From NCBI GenBank assembly GCA_000955785.1, contig JYOD01000148.1:1-60035 (forward strand): a DNA stretch of 60,035 nucleotides, given 5' to 3'. Shown here in pieces: positions 25,275 to 33,361 of this stretch; within the stretch, counting starts at the first letter, position 1, and the number at the start of each line of letters is the position of its first letter. This DNA comes from Burkholderiaceae bacterium 16. GTDB taxonomy: Bacteria; Pseudomonadota; Gammaproteobacteria; Burkholderiales; Burkholderiaceae. The notes beneath the pieces were generated by a model, which saw only the letters and a list, made by a program, of their open reading frames with translations, made no database searches and was not told the DNA's origin. The position numbers and the translations under genes were made by a program.

Positions 25275-25901
25275 TCAGGCGCCCTGGAACAGCACCGATG
25301 CAACCGGCTCGCCCGCTTGCAGGCGGGCGAGGATGGCCGGCTCGGCCTCGTCGGAAGCCAGCGCCCGGGCGATGACGCCAGCCGCGGCATCCGCCGACAG
25401 GAACAGCACGCCGTTGTCGTCGGCCAGCACGATGTCCCCCGGATTGACGGTGACGCCGCCGCAGATCACCGGCTCGTTGACGGCGCTGCCGCCTTCATCG
25501 ATCCGTTTGGTGGTGAGGACGCTGGTGCCGCGTGCAAACACCGGCATCCCCATGGCGCGCAGTTCCAGGATGTCCGTGACCACGCCGTCGACGATGATCC
25601 CTTTTGCGCCCGCGCACAAGGCAGCGGTGCCGGTGACGGCGCCGACAGGCGCGTGGGCGTGGTCGCCGCAGGCATCGATGACCAGCACATCGCCGGCGGT
25701 GAGGCAGGCCAGCGCGCGGTTCACCGCGATGGCGTTGGGCGTGGCCAGCCGCAGCGTGACGGCGCGGCCGGCTACCTTGACGTTGGGGACGAGCGCGCGA
25801 ATGCCGTGGCTGGCGAAGCCGTCCTCGAGAAAGTGCCCGAGCGTGGGGAAACTCACGCGTTCCAGCTGGCCTAGCAGGGTGGGGTCGATGTTCGTTTGCA
25901 T
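25275..25901 (-). CDS. RraA-like / HMG aldolase family protein
   Basis: A 208-residue protein of the RraA-like fold. Family enzymes cleave 4-hydroxy-4-methyl-2-oxoglutarate or decarboxylate oxaloacetate with a divalent metal. The core DVLVIDACGDHAHAPVGAVT and GAKGIIVDGVVTD carries the conserved Gly-rich, Arg/Asp region. GVTVNPGDIVLADDNGVLF is the usual late block. The ATG at 25901 opens directly into the domain; the longer frame to 26087 overlaps the transporter gene. Paired with a CitE-like lyase, it suggests a route that ends in aldol cleavage to pyruvate-like units. Confidence 0.83.
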   Translation of the reverse strand: MQTNIDPTLLGQLERVSFPTLGHFLEDGFASHGIRALVPNVKVAGRAVTLRLATPNAIAVNRALACLTAGDVLVIDACGDHAHAPVGAVTGTAALCAGAKGIIVDGVVTDILELRAMGMPVFARGTSVLTTKRIDEGGSAVNEPVICGGVTVNPGDIVLADDNGVLFLSADAAAGVIARALASDEAEPAILARLQAGEPVASVLFQGA

Positions 25902-26001
25902 GATCGGTATCAGGTATGACGACGTCGTCCCCGGCCGGCAGCAGGCATCAAGGCCGCGGCCCGGGACGATGATCTGGCAGTGGTGTCTCGCTATCCGCAG
26001 C

Positions 26002-27354
26002 TCAGGACAGCGAAGCCTTGGCGTTGCCCGCGGCGCTTGCCGCGGGCGCATCCTTGCGCAGGGTTTCTGCCAGCAACAACAGCGCAACGGCGGAAATCAG
26101 CGCGGACCCGATCATGTACCAGGCCACCGACGAACCGCGGCCCGTGGCGGACAGCAGCGCGGTCGTGATGATCGGCGTGGCCGCGCTGCCCAGCAGCCCG
26201 GACAGCATGTAGCTGATCGACAGGCCCGAGTAGCGCACCTTGGTGCCGAACAGCTCGGCCAGGAAGGTGGCGATGGGACCGTAGTTTGCCGCGAAGGCGC
26301 TCATCATCAGCAGGTAGCCGAGCAGGGCAAAGGCAAACACCTTGGTGTCGAGCAGCCAGAACAGCGGGAAGGCGAGCAGCGCCTCGGCAAGGATCCCGCC
26401 GATGATCACCGGCTTGCGGCCGATCTTGTCGGACAGCAGGCCGAACAGCGGCAGCAGCACCACGCACAGCGCGCAGGCGATCAGCGCGATCGACAACATC
26501 TGGTTGCGCGAGAAGCCCAGCGTCTGGGTGCCGTAGGTCAGGCCGAACGCCACGATCAGGTTGAAGGCGGTGCCGGTCGACATCGTCGCGATGCCGCCCA
26601 GCAGGACCTGCTTCCAGGATTTGGTCAGCACTTCCGCCAGGGGAATCTTTACCTGCGCGGCACTGGCCTTGACCTTGCTGAACGACGGCGTTTCCGACGT
26701 GTTCAGGCGAATGTACATGCCCACGCCGACCAGCAATACGCTGGCCAGGAACGGAATGCGCCAGCCCCAGGACAGCAGCGCCTCATTGGACATCACCGCA
26801 TTGCTGAGCAGGAATGCCAGGTTGGCGATCAGCGTGCCCGCGGGAACGCCGATCTGCACCCACGAGCCGTAGAGGCCGCGCCGGTTGGCAGGCGCATGCT
26901 CCACCGCCATCAGTACCGCGCCGCCCCATTCGCCGCCCAGCGCAAGGCCCTGGATGACGCGCAGCGTCAGCAGCAGGATGGGCGCCCAGATGCCGATCGA
27001 GCGGTAGTCAGGAAGCAGGCCGATGGCGAACGTGGCCGAGCCCATCATGATTAGCGATACCAGCAGCATGGACTTGCGGCCGACCTTGTCGCCGAAATGC
27101 CCGAACAGCGCGGCGCCGACCATGCGGGCGACATAGGCCGATGCAAAGGTGCCGAAGGCGAGCAAGGTCCCGGTCAGGGGATCGAAGGCGGGGAAGAAGA
27201 CCTTGTTGAAGACCAGGGCCGAAGCCGTGGCGAAGATGAACAGGTCATACCATTCGACCGTCGTGCCGATGACGCTGGCGGCGGCGATCTTCTTCATGTT
27301 GCGAGGAGGATGACCGGTTTCCGGCTGGGTAGTGGAGGCGTGGTCAGTGTTCAT
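26002..27354 (-). CDS. MHS-family MFS transporter (metabolite:H+ symporter)
   Basis: A 450-residue carrier of the metabolite:proton symporter family (ProP/KgtP/ShiA group). The entry motif AASVIGTTVEWYDLFIFATA, the loop GHFGDKVGRKSML, and LTLRVIQGLALGGEWGGAVL are all family hallmarks; twelve hydrophobic segments are visible. It imports small organic acids or zwitterions such as dicarboxylates or betaines. First gene of a minus-strand operon with the RraA- and CitE-like genes. Two palindromic operators lie 45-130 nt upstream, placing it under the GntR regulator at 27721. Confidence 0.9.
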   Translation of the reverse strand: MNTDHASTTQPETGHPPRNMKKIAAASVIGTTVEWYDLFIFATASALVFNKVFFPAFDPLTGTLLAFGTFASAYVARMVGAALFGHFGDKVGRKSMLLVSLIMMGSATFAIGLLPDYRSIGIWAPILLLTLRVIQGLALGGEWGGAVLMAVEHAPANRRGLYGSWVQIGVPAGTLIANLAFLLSNAVMSNEALLSWGWRIPFLASVLLVGVGMYIRLNTSETPSFSKVKASAAQVKIPLAEVLTKSWKQVLLGGIATMSTGTAFNLIVAFGLTYGTQTLGFSRNQMLSIALIACALCVVLLPLFGLLSDKIGRKPVIIGGILAEALLAFPLFWLLDTKVFAFALLGYLLMMSAFAANYGPIATFLAELFGTKVRYSGLSISYMLSGLLGSAATPIITTALLSATGRGSSVAWYMIGSALISAVALLLLAETLRKDAPAASAAGNAKASLS

Positions 27355-27398
27355 GAGGCGTTCCTGGATAGGCGAGGCGTAGTGCTTCTGTGTTCTGG

Positions 27399-27409
27399 TG
27401 GTCAGGCCA
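27399..27409. promoter_or_regulatory. GntR operator A (TGGTCAGGCCA)
   Basis: Palindromic 11-mer inside a 21-nt direct repeat, centred 50 nt upstream of the MHS transporter start codon. FadR-subfamily regulators commonly bind TGGTnnnACCA-like palindromes. Confidence 0.7.
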
Positions 27410-27472
27410 ATATATCGTAGGCGACCCAGAATGGCAGGGTAATAGGTAGTTGTTCTAGGTCTGGTGTTCTGG

Positions 27473-27483
27473 TGGTCAGGCCA
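27473..27483. promoter_or_regulatory. GntR operator B (TGGTCAGGCCA)
   Basis: Identical to operator A; centres are 74 bp apart, close to seven helical turns, so dimers on both would face the same side of the DNA. Confidence 0.7.
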
Positions 27484-27720
27484 ATTGAGATAAAAAGCAA
27501 CTCTCTTTCCCAGTCACGCAAGCCGCGTGCCAGCTAAAAGATGCGAATGCGGCGCTTTTTGTCCGGATCGGTGCGCGGGAATGGTGCGTGTCAGTGCTGC
27601 TGGCGAAGCGAGGGCGGGAGGCCGGTCTGCACCGGTTGTGTGCGGATGCGCGATGGCAGCCGGCAATGAGGACGAGGGTCGGGACCCGGTTTGCCGGGTC
27701 CGGCGCTGGTCTGCTTGGCT

Positions 27721-28494
27721 CTACTCGGCGATTTCCTCTGACAGGCGGGAAACGATTGCCAGCAGATGGAAGGACATGGCATGGCGCGCCCGGATCGGGT
27801 CCCGGGCCACGATGGCTGTCACGATTCGGTCGTGCTCGCCTACCGCCGCGCGCCAGGCCGATGCGCCCACAAAGTGCTTGTCAAGGCGCTTGTACACGGG
27901 GCTGGCCTCGCACAAGTCCCAGACATGGGCGACCACCGAAGCAAGCGCCGCATTTCCACAGGCCGCGGCAATGGCCTCATGGAAGGCTCGGTCATGGGCG
28001 AAATCCCCGGCTTCCGGCGACTGGTCGGGATTCATGCCCCGGTGCGCCTCTTCGATGGCGGCGATCTGCTCCGGCGTCCCGTGCTGGGCCGCCAGGGCAG
28101 CGCATTCCGGCTCGAACAGCGTGCGCGTCTCGAGCAGTTCGAACGGGCTGGCTTCCAGGGCCGCGCCAAGGCGGCGGTCGATATCGGCTTCAAGATCGGT
28201 TTCGATAGCGGTTCCGATGCCGGGCTCGGCGCCATTGGCTGCAGCGATCCCGTTCTCCTTGGGCTCCAGCACGAAGACGCCGCTGCCGACGCGCACTTCG
28301 ATGTAGCCGCCGATCTCCAGGGCAATCAACGCCTCGCGCAACGTCGAGCGTGCCACGTTGAGCTGCTCGGCAAGCTCGCGCTCGGCCGGCAGGCGCTCGC
28401 CCGGCGCGAATTCGCCGGCGCTGATTTTCTTGGCGATCTGGTCCGCGATCAGGCGGTAGAGGCGCTGCGCTGTAACTGCTTGAAGAGATGACAT
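27721..28494 (-). CDS. GntR family regulator, FadR subfamily with FCD domain
   Basis: A 257-residue regulator. The winged helix spans about residues 10-75 (KKISAGEFAPGERLPAERELAEQL, then VARSTLREALIALEIGGYIEVR). A long linker leads to an FCD ligand-binding domain in which the metal-binding pattern may be seen in DRAFHEAIAAACGN and later histidines (AVGEHDRIV, AMSFHLL). The ATG at 28494 is preferred over a TTG at 28518. Six palindromes lie in the regions on both sides of the gene, so it likely represses itself, the transporter operon and the divergent aminotransferase operon. The inducer is unknown. Confidence 0.92.
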   Translation of the reverse strand: MSSLQAVTAQRLYRLIADQIAKKISAGEFAPGERLPAERELAEQLNVARSTLREALIALEIGGYIEVRVGSGVFVLEPKENGIAAANGAEPGIGTAIETDLEADIDRRLGAALEASPFELLETRTLFEPECAALAAQHGTPEQIAAIEEAHRGMNPDQSPEAGDFAHDRAFHEAIAAACGNAALASVVAHVWDLCEASPVYKRLDKHFVGASAWRAAVGEHDRIVTAIVARDPIRARHAMSFHLLAIVSRLSEEIAE

Positions 28495-28527
28495 GGGTGG
28501 CGCCGCTGCAAATTGCAAATTGACTGG

Positions 28528-28538
28528 TGGTCAGATCA
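28528..28538. promoter_or_regulatory. GntR operator C (TGGTCAGATCA)
   Basis: Imperfect copy 34 nt upstream of the regulator's start codon, sharing the flanking CTGG and CAAT of the other copies. Suits autoregulation. Confidence 0.65.
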
Positions 28539-28609
28539 ATACCGCAAAACAGGCTCTCAATTCAAGGGTGTAGGCGGGTTTCGCTCTGTCTGCGGATAAC
28601 CGTGGGCAG

Positions 28610-28620
28610 TGGTCCGGCCA
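28610..28620. promoter_or_regulatory. GntR operator D (TGGTCCGGCCA)
   Basis: Perfect palindrome in the regulator's upstream region, followed by AT as in copies A-C. Identical to operator F. Confidence 0.65.
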
Positions 28621-28794
28621 ATATAGTGGCGCATGAGTCTCTTATTTATCGGCCTGGCGAAAAGTGGGGTCTCGGTCATGCAATCCGCCGGCGCCGTTCG
28701 GACTGCCGTCAGGCTCCAGTCTCCTGATGATAAGTAGCTTATACAACGCTTATCAGCGTAATGTCTTGTGAAAACGTAAGCTATTCGCTACTAG

Positions 28795-28805
28795 TGGCCG
28801 GACCA
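28795..28805. promoter_or_regulatory. GntR operator E (TGGCCGGACCA)
   Basis: Opposite orientation relative to D and F, with the CCAGTCAA flank that is the reverse of the TTGACTGG flank of operator C. It lies just upstream of the -35 of the aminotransferase operon promoter. Confidence 0.65.
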
Positions 28806-28827
28806 CCAGTCAAATAATCGAAATTAA

Positions 28828-28857
28828 TTGGCGTTTTTCTGGCGAGGACTCTAGAAT
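28828..28857 (+). promoter_or_regulatory. candidate promoter of the aminotransferase operon
   Basis: TTGGCG (28828-28833), 18-bp spacer, TAGAAT (28852-28857). It is bracketed by operators E and F, with F covering the expected transcription start, an arrangement that fits repression. Confidence 0.55.
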
Positions 28858-28868
28858 TGGTCCGGCCA
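28858..28868. promoter_or_regulatory. GntR operator F (TGGTCCGGCCA)
   Basis: Perfect palindrome immediately after the predicted -10. Its centre is 63 bp (six helical turns) from that of operator E, so a repressor loop around the promoter is possible. Confidence 0.7.
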
Positions 28869-28979
28869 CCAGTTGATGCCCAATGATCGCCATATAAGAA
28901 TGCGATTCGGGGAGCGCACGAGACACGGCGGCAAGGGGCCAGGACCCCGGCCGCACAAGTAAATCCAAAGGAGCACGCA

Positions 28980-30242
28980 ATGAAGAACGCAGACCTGGTA
29001 CGCCGCAAGGATGCCGCCACGCCCCGTGGCGTAGGCGTGATGTGCAATTTCTACGCCGAGCGCGCCGAGAACGCGGAGTTGTGGGATGTCGAAGGCCATC
29101 GTTATATCGACTTCGCGGCCGGCATTGCCGTGCTCAATACCGGTCACCGCCACCCGCGCCTGGTGCAAGCCATGCAGGCGCAAATGGAGCGCTTCACCCA
29201 CACGGCCTACCAGATCGTGCCTTACGCCAGCTACATCGAACTGGCCGAGAAGATCAATGCCCGCGCGCCCGGCGCCTTCGCCAAGAAGACCGCCTTCTTT
29301 ACCACCGGCGCCGAAGCGGTGGAGAACGCCATCAAGATCGCGCGTGCCGCCACCGGGCGCCCCGGCGTGATCGCCTTCGCGGGCGGCTTCCACGGGCGCA
29401 CCATGATGGGCATGGCCCTGACCGGCAAGGTCGTGCCGTACAAGGTGGGATTCGGCCCGTTCCCGGCCGATGTATTCCACGCCCCGTATCCGTATGCCCT
29501 GCATGGCGTGAGCGTGCAGGACTCGATCAACGCGCTGCAGCAGCTGTTCAAGACGGATATCGATCCGAGGCGCGTCGCCGCCATCATCTTCGAACCGGTC
29601 CAGGGGGAGGGCGGCTTCAACGTAGCGCCCGCGGAATTCGTGCGCGCGCTGCGCGGCATCTGCGACGAGCACGGCATCCTGCTGATCGCCGACGAAGTGC
29701 AGACCGGATTCGGCCGCACCGGCAAGCTTTTCGCCATGGAGCACTATGACGCGGCGCCGGACCTGACCACCATGGCCAAGAGCCTGGCGGGCGGCATGCC
29801 GCTGTCGGCCGTGTGCGGGCGGGCCGAGATCATGGATGCACCGGCCCCCGGCGGCCTGGGTGGCACCTATGCCGGCAATCCGCTGGCGGTGGCGTCGGCG
29901 CTGGCGGTACTGGACGTGCTGGAGAGCGAGAAGCTGATCGAGCGCGGCGCGGCGCTGGGCCGCCGGCTGCAGGACAAGCTCGAAGGCCTGAAATCGCGCG
30001 TGACGGCGATCGGCGAAGTCCGGGGCCTTGGCGCGATGATCGCCGTGGAGTTCCGCAAGGCCGATGGCAGCCCCAACCCGGAGTTCACACGGCAAGTGCA
30101 GGACCGCGCCCTGGAGAAAGGCCTGCTGCTGCTCACCTGCGGCGTGCATGGCAATGTCATTCGCTTCCTGTTCCCCCTGACCATCCAGGACGCCGTGATG
30201 GACGAGGGCCTGGGCATCCTGGAAGCCGCGCTGCTGCAGTGA
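28980..30242 (+). CDS. class III aminotransferase (4-aminobutyrate aminotransferase family)
   Basis: A 420-residue PLP enzyme of the GabT group that moves an amino group (usually terminal) to 2-oxoglutarate or pyruvate. The motif GAEAVENAIKIARAATGRPG, the FEPVQGEGGF block, LIADEVQTGFGRTGKLFAMEH (cofactor Asp) and TTMAKSLAGGMPLSAV (PLP lysine) are intact. It has a strong AAAGGAG site 6 nt before the ATG. First gene of a four-gene operon with a TPP enzyme, an M20 hydrolase and an aldehyde dehydrogenase. The family suggests GABA or a similar omega-amino acid, but the TPP enzyme next to it fits an alpha-amino substrate. Confidence 0.9.
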   Translation: MKNADLVRRKDAATPRGVGVMCNFYAERAENAELWDVEGHRYIDFAAGIAVLNTGHRHPRLVQAMQAQMERFTHTAYQIVPYASYIELAEKINARAPGAFAKKTAFFTTGAEAVENAIKIARAATGRPGVIAFAGGFHGRTMMGMALTGKVVPYKVGFGPFPADVFHAPYPYALHGVSVQDSINALQQLFKTDIDPRRVAAIIFEPVQGEGGFNVAPAEFVRALRGICDEHGILLIADEVQTGFGRTGKLFAMEHYDAAPDLTTMAKSLAGGMPLSAVCGRAEIMDAPAPGGLGGTYAGNPLAVASALAVLDVLESEKLIERGAALGRRLQDKLEGLKSRVTAIGEVRGLGAMIAVEFRKADGSPNPEFTRQVQDRALEKGLLLLTCGVHGNVIRFLFPLTIQDAVMDEGLGILEAALLQ

Positions 30243-30333
30243 CCGCCCGGCGGCAAGTCAGTCGACATCGAATTCAAGCAAATGAAGGATTGCCGCGGTA
30301 GTGCCGCGGCGATCGCGCAACGGAACCCACGAC

Positions 30334-32061
30334 ATGAATCATCCCTCGCCCCGTGCCTTGCCGGCGCTGTCAGAGCGCAACGGCGGCCAGATCCTGATCG
30401 ACCAACTGATTATCCAGGGCGTGAAGCGCGTCTTCCTGGTGCCGGGCGAGAGCTACCTGCCTTGCATCGATGCGCTGTATGACCACCAGGACAAGATCCA
30501 GCCCATCGTCTGCCGGCAGGAGAGCGGGGCCGGCTACATGGCGGAAGCGCACGGCAAGCTGACCGGCGAGCCCGGCATCTGCTTCGTCACGCGCGGGCCC
30601 GGCGCGACCAATGCCAGCATTGCCGTGCATACCGCCTACCAGGACTCCACGCCCATGATCCTGTTCGTCGGCCAGGTCGGCAACGACTTCTACGAGCGCG
30701 AAGCGTTCCAGGAGATCGACTACCGCCGCATGTTCGGCCAGATGACCAAATGGGTAGCGCAGATCGACCGTACCGAGCGCATCCCCGAATTCATTGCGCG
30801 CGCCTTCGCGGTGGCGACCAGCGGCCGGCCCGGCCCGGTCGTGCTGGCCCTGCCGGAGGACACGCTGTGGGGCAAGGCCACCGTGGCCGATGTGCCGCGC
30901 TATCGCCGTGCGCACAGCGCGCCGACCCCTGACGCCATGGCCTCGCTCGCGCAGATGCTGGAGCAGGCCGAGCGCCCGTTCCTGCTGGTAGGCGGCTCCG
31001 GCTGGACGCCGGCCGCATCCCGGCAGCTGGAAGGCTTTGCCGAGCGCTTCGCGCTGCCGGTCGGGGTGGCCTGGCGCCGCCTGGAATGCTTCGATAACCA
31101 TCATCCCAATTTTGCCGGGCATGTGGGCTGGGCCATGCCCGACTCCCTGCGCAAGCGCGTGCAGGAAAGCGACCTGCTGATCGCCGTGGGCACGCGCATG
31201 GGCGAGGCAACCAGCGAGGGCTATACGGTTGTGGAAAGCCCGCTGCCGAAACAGCGCCTGGTCCATGTGTACCCCGACGCGAACGAACTCGGGCGCGTGT
31301 TCCATCCCACGCTGCCGATCGCCGCCGATGTTGTCTCGTTCGCCGCCGCGGTCAGCGCGCTTGCGCCATCGGGCCCCCGTGGCGCGCGCAACGCCGGCCA
31401 TGAAGCCCATCAGGTCTATCTGTCCGAGCAGGAGCCCAAGGCGGCGCCCGGCGCGCTCAACCTCAATGTGGCGGCCTGCCACGTTCGCGACAACGTGCCC
31501 GAGGACACCTGCATCACCGTCGGCGCCGGCAACTACGCCTTGTACCCGCACGCCTACTACCGCTTCAAGGGCGTCGGCACGAGCCTGGCGCCGACGGTTG
31601 GGTCGATGGGCTACGGCCTGCCCGCCGCCATCGCCGCCAAGCTGGAGAATCCCGGGCGTACCGTGATCTGCTATGCGGGCGATGGCTGCTTCCAGATGAA
31701 TCTGCAGGAACTGGGCGTCGCCATGCAGTACCGGGCGGGCATTGTGGTGCTGGTGTTCAACAACGGCATCTGGGGCACCATCCGCGCCCACCAGGAGCGC
31801 GAGTTTCCGGGCCGCACCGTGGCGCTCGGTTTCGACAATCCGGAATTCAGCGAACTGATCCGCGCCTATCGCGGCTACGGCGAGGTTGTAGCCAGCGACG
31901 CCGAGTTCGGCCCCGCCTTTGCACGCGCGCTGGCATTCGCCAACAGCCAGCAGTTGCCCGCCCTGCTCGAACTGCGCTATGACGCCGACGGCATCGCGCC
32001 GGGCATGACCTTGTCGCAGATCCGGTCGGAAGCCTTCGCCCGGCAGGCCGATGCCAGGTAA
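30334..32061 (+). CDS. TPP-dependent enzyme of the acetolactate synthase/2-oxo acid decarboxylase family
   Basis: A 575-residue protein with three domains. The N-terminal pyrimidine-binding domain carries the catalytic Glu in CRQESGAGYMAEAHGK, the middle domain is FAD/regulatory-like, and the C-terminal diphosphate-binding domain carries the GDG...NN motif (GDGCFQMNLQELG to VLVFNN). It lacks obvious anabolic ALS partner genes and is embedded in a catabolic operon, so a 2-oxo acid decarboxylase (compare AruI of Pseudomonas, a ketoarginine decarboxylase) is more likely than acetolactate synthesis. The ATG at 30334 is chosen over a GTG at 30301. Not Xsc: the N-terminal signature differs. Confidence 0.85.
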   Translation: MNHPSPRALPALSERNGGQILIDQLIIQGVKRVFLVPGESYLPCIDALYDHQDKIQPIVCRQESGAGYMAEAHGKLTGEPGICFVTRGPGATNASIAVHTAYQDSTPMILFVGQVGNDFYEREAFQEIDYRRMFGQMTKWVAQIDRTERIPEFIARAFAVATSGRPGPVVLALPEDTLWGKATVADVPRYRRAHSAPTPDAMASLAQMLEQAERPFLLVGGSGWTPAASRQLEGFAERFALPVGVAWRRLECFDNHHPNFAGHVGWAMPDSLRKRVQESDLLIAVGTRMGEATSEGYTVVESPLPKQRLVHVYPDANELGRVFHPTLPIAADVVSFAAAVSALAPSGPRGARNAGHEAHQVYLSEQEPKAAPGALNLNVAACHVRDNVPEDTCITVGAGNYALYPHAYYRFKGVGTSLAPTVGSMGYGLPAAIAAKLENPGRTVICYAGDGCFQMNLQELGVAMQYRAGIVVLVFNNGIWGTIRAHQEREFPGRTVALGFDNPEFSELIRAYRGYGEVVASDAEFGPAFARALAFANSQQLPALLELRYDADGIAPGMTLSQIRSEAFARQADAR

Positions 32062-32089
32062 CAGCCACGACGGCGCAAGGAGACAAGAG

Positions 32090-33331
32090 ATGAAGACACT
32101 CGCAATCAATGGCGACCGGCTGTGGAAGTCGCTGATGGATCTCGCCGCGATCGGTGCCACGCCCAAGGGCGGCAACGCGCGCCTGGCGCTGACGGCGCTG
32201 GACGGACAAGGCCGCGACCTCGTGGCCGGATGGATGCGCGACGCCGGCCTGAGCGTGACGGTGGACAAGCTCGGCAATATCTTCGGCCGCCGGGCAGGGC
32301 GCAACAACGGCCTCGCGCCGGTCATGACGGGCAGCCATATCGACACGCAACCCACCGGCGGCAAGTTCGACGGCTGCTATGGCGTGCTGGCGGGGCTGGA
32401 AGTCATGCGCACGCTGAACGACCACGGCATCACCACCGAGGCCCCGCTGGAAGTCGCCATCTGGACCAACGAGGAGGGCTCGCGCTTTGTCCCGGTGATG
32501 ATGGGCTCCGGCGTGTTCGCCGGCGTCTTCCCGCTGGAGACCGCGCTATCGGCCACGGATGTGGCAGGCAAGCGCGTGGCGGATGAACTGGCCGCCATCG
32601 GCTACGCCGGCGACGCCGAGGTCGGCCGCGAGGTCGGCGCGTATTTCGAGGCCCATATCGAACAGGGTCCGGTGCTGGAAGCCGAAGATAAGGTGATCGG
32701 CGTCGTGACCGGATCGCTGGGTTTGCGCTGGTACGACGTTACCGTGACCGGCATGGAGGCGCATGCCGGCCCCACGCCGATGCCGCTGCGCAAGGATGCG
32801 CTCTATGGCGCCACGTTCCTGATGCAGGCCGTGATCCGGATCGCCAACGATTTCGCGCCGCACGGGCGCGGCACGGTGGGCGTGGTCAATGTGCATCCGT
32901 CGTCACGCAATGTCATCCCCGGCGCGGTGAAGTTCACGGTGGATCTGCGCCACCTCGATCCGGCGCGGCTTGCGGAAATGGATGCCCGCTTTCGCGCGGC
33001 TTGCGCGGCCGTGGCGGATGGCGGCACCACCGGCGCGGCACTGGATGTGGCCGTGGAGGACGTGCAGTACTTCGCGCCGACGCCGTTCGCGCCCGAACTG
33101 ATTGGCCACGTGCGCCGGGAAGCCGCCGCGAGGGGCTATACCCACCAGGACATCGTGACGGGCGCCGGCCACGACGCCGTCTATATCGCGGGCATCGCGC
33201 CGACCGCGATGATCTTCGTGCCCTGCAAGGACGGCATCAGCCACAACGAAATCGAAGACGCCAAGCCAGAACACCTGGAAGCCGGAGCCAATGTGCTGTT
33301 GGGCGCGATGGTGGCGCAGGCGAACGCCTGA
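32090..33331 (+). CDS. M20-family amidohydrolase (N-carbamoyl-L-amino acid hydrolase/allantoate amidohydrolase type)
   Basis: A 413-residue binuclear metallohydrolase. Metal ligands are visible as GSHIDTQPTGGKFDGCYGV (His and bridging Asp), WTNEEGSRF (Glu-Glu), and FEAHIEQGPVLE (His). The dimerisation domain carries GMEAHAGPTPMPLRKDA and RNVIPGAVKFTVDLRH; a final histidine is in GISHNEIED. Family members remove a carbamoyl, ureido or similar group from an amino acid nitrogen. The ATG follows AAGGAG; the earlier start at 32051 overlaps the preceding gene. Confidence 0.9.
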   Translation: MKTLAINGDRLWKSLMDLAAIGATPKGGNARLALTALDGQGRDLVAGWMRDAGLSVTVDKLGNIFGRRAGRNNGLAPVMTGSHIDTQPTGGKFDGCYGVLAGLEVMRTLNDHGITTEAPLEVAIWTNEEGSRFVPVMMGSGVFAGVFPLETALSATDVAGKRVADELAAIGYAGDAEVGREVGAYFEAHIEQGPVLEAEDKVIGVVTGSLGLRWYDVTVTGMEAHAGPTPMPLRKDALYGATFLMQAVIRIANDFAPHGRGTVGVVNVHPSSRNVIPGAVKFTVDLRHLDPARLAEMDARFRAACAAVADGGTTGAALDVAVEDVQYFAPTPFAPELIGHVRREAAARGYTHQDIVTGAGHDAVYIAGIAPTAMIFVPCKDGISHNEIEDAKPEHLEAGANVLLGAMVAQANA

Positions 33332-33361
33332 GCGGCCCGGACACAACGAATACAGGAACGC

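Larger units (their letters stand above)
27355..27720. promoter_or_regulatory. gene-free region upstream of the MHS operon
   Basis: About 365 bp with no gene. A 21-nt direct repeat (starting TGTTCTGGTGGTCAGGCCAA) occurs at 27391-27411 and 27465-27485, each copy containing an operator. Confidence 0.7.

Noticed and set aside
27391..27485. Two 21-nt direct repeats as attachment or insertion-sequence target sites
   Set aside because: They contain the palindrome found at four other places near the same regulator, so operators are the better explanation.
30334..32061. Sulfoacetaldehyde acetyltransferase (Xsc), which would complete the sau pathway
   Set aside because: The N-terminal segment and neighbours do not match Xsc, no pta follows, and the gene sits in a different regulon 23 kb away.
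30370..32364. 664-codon open frame on the minus strand across the TPP enzyme gene
   Set aside because: Antisense to a well-supported gene; composition typical of a shadow.
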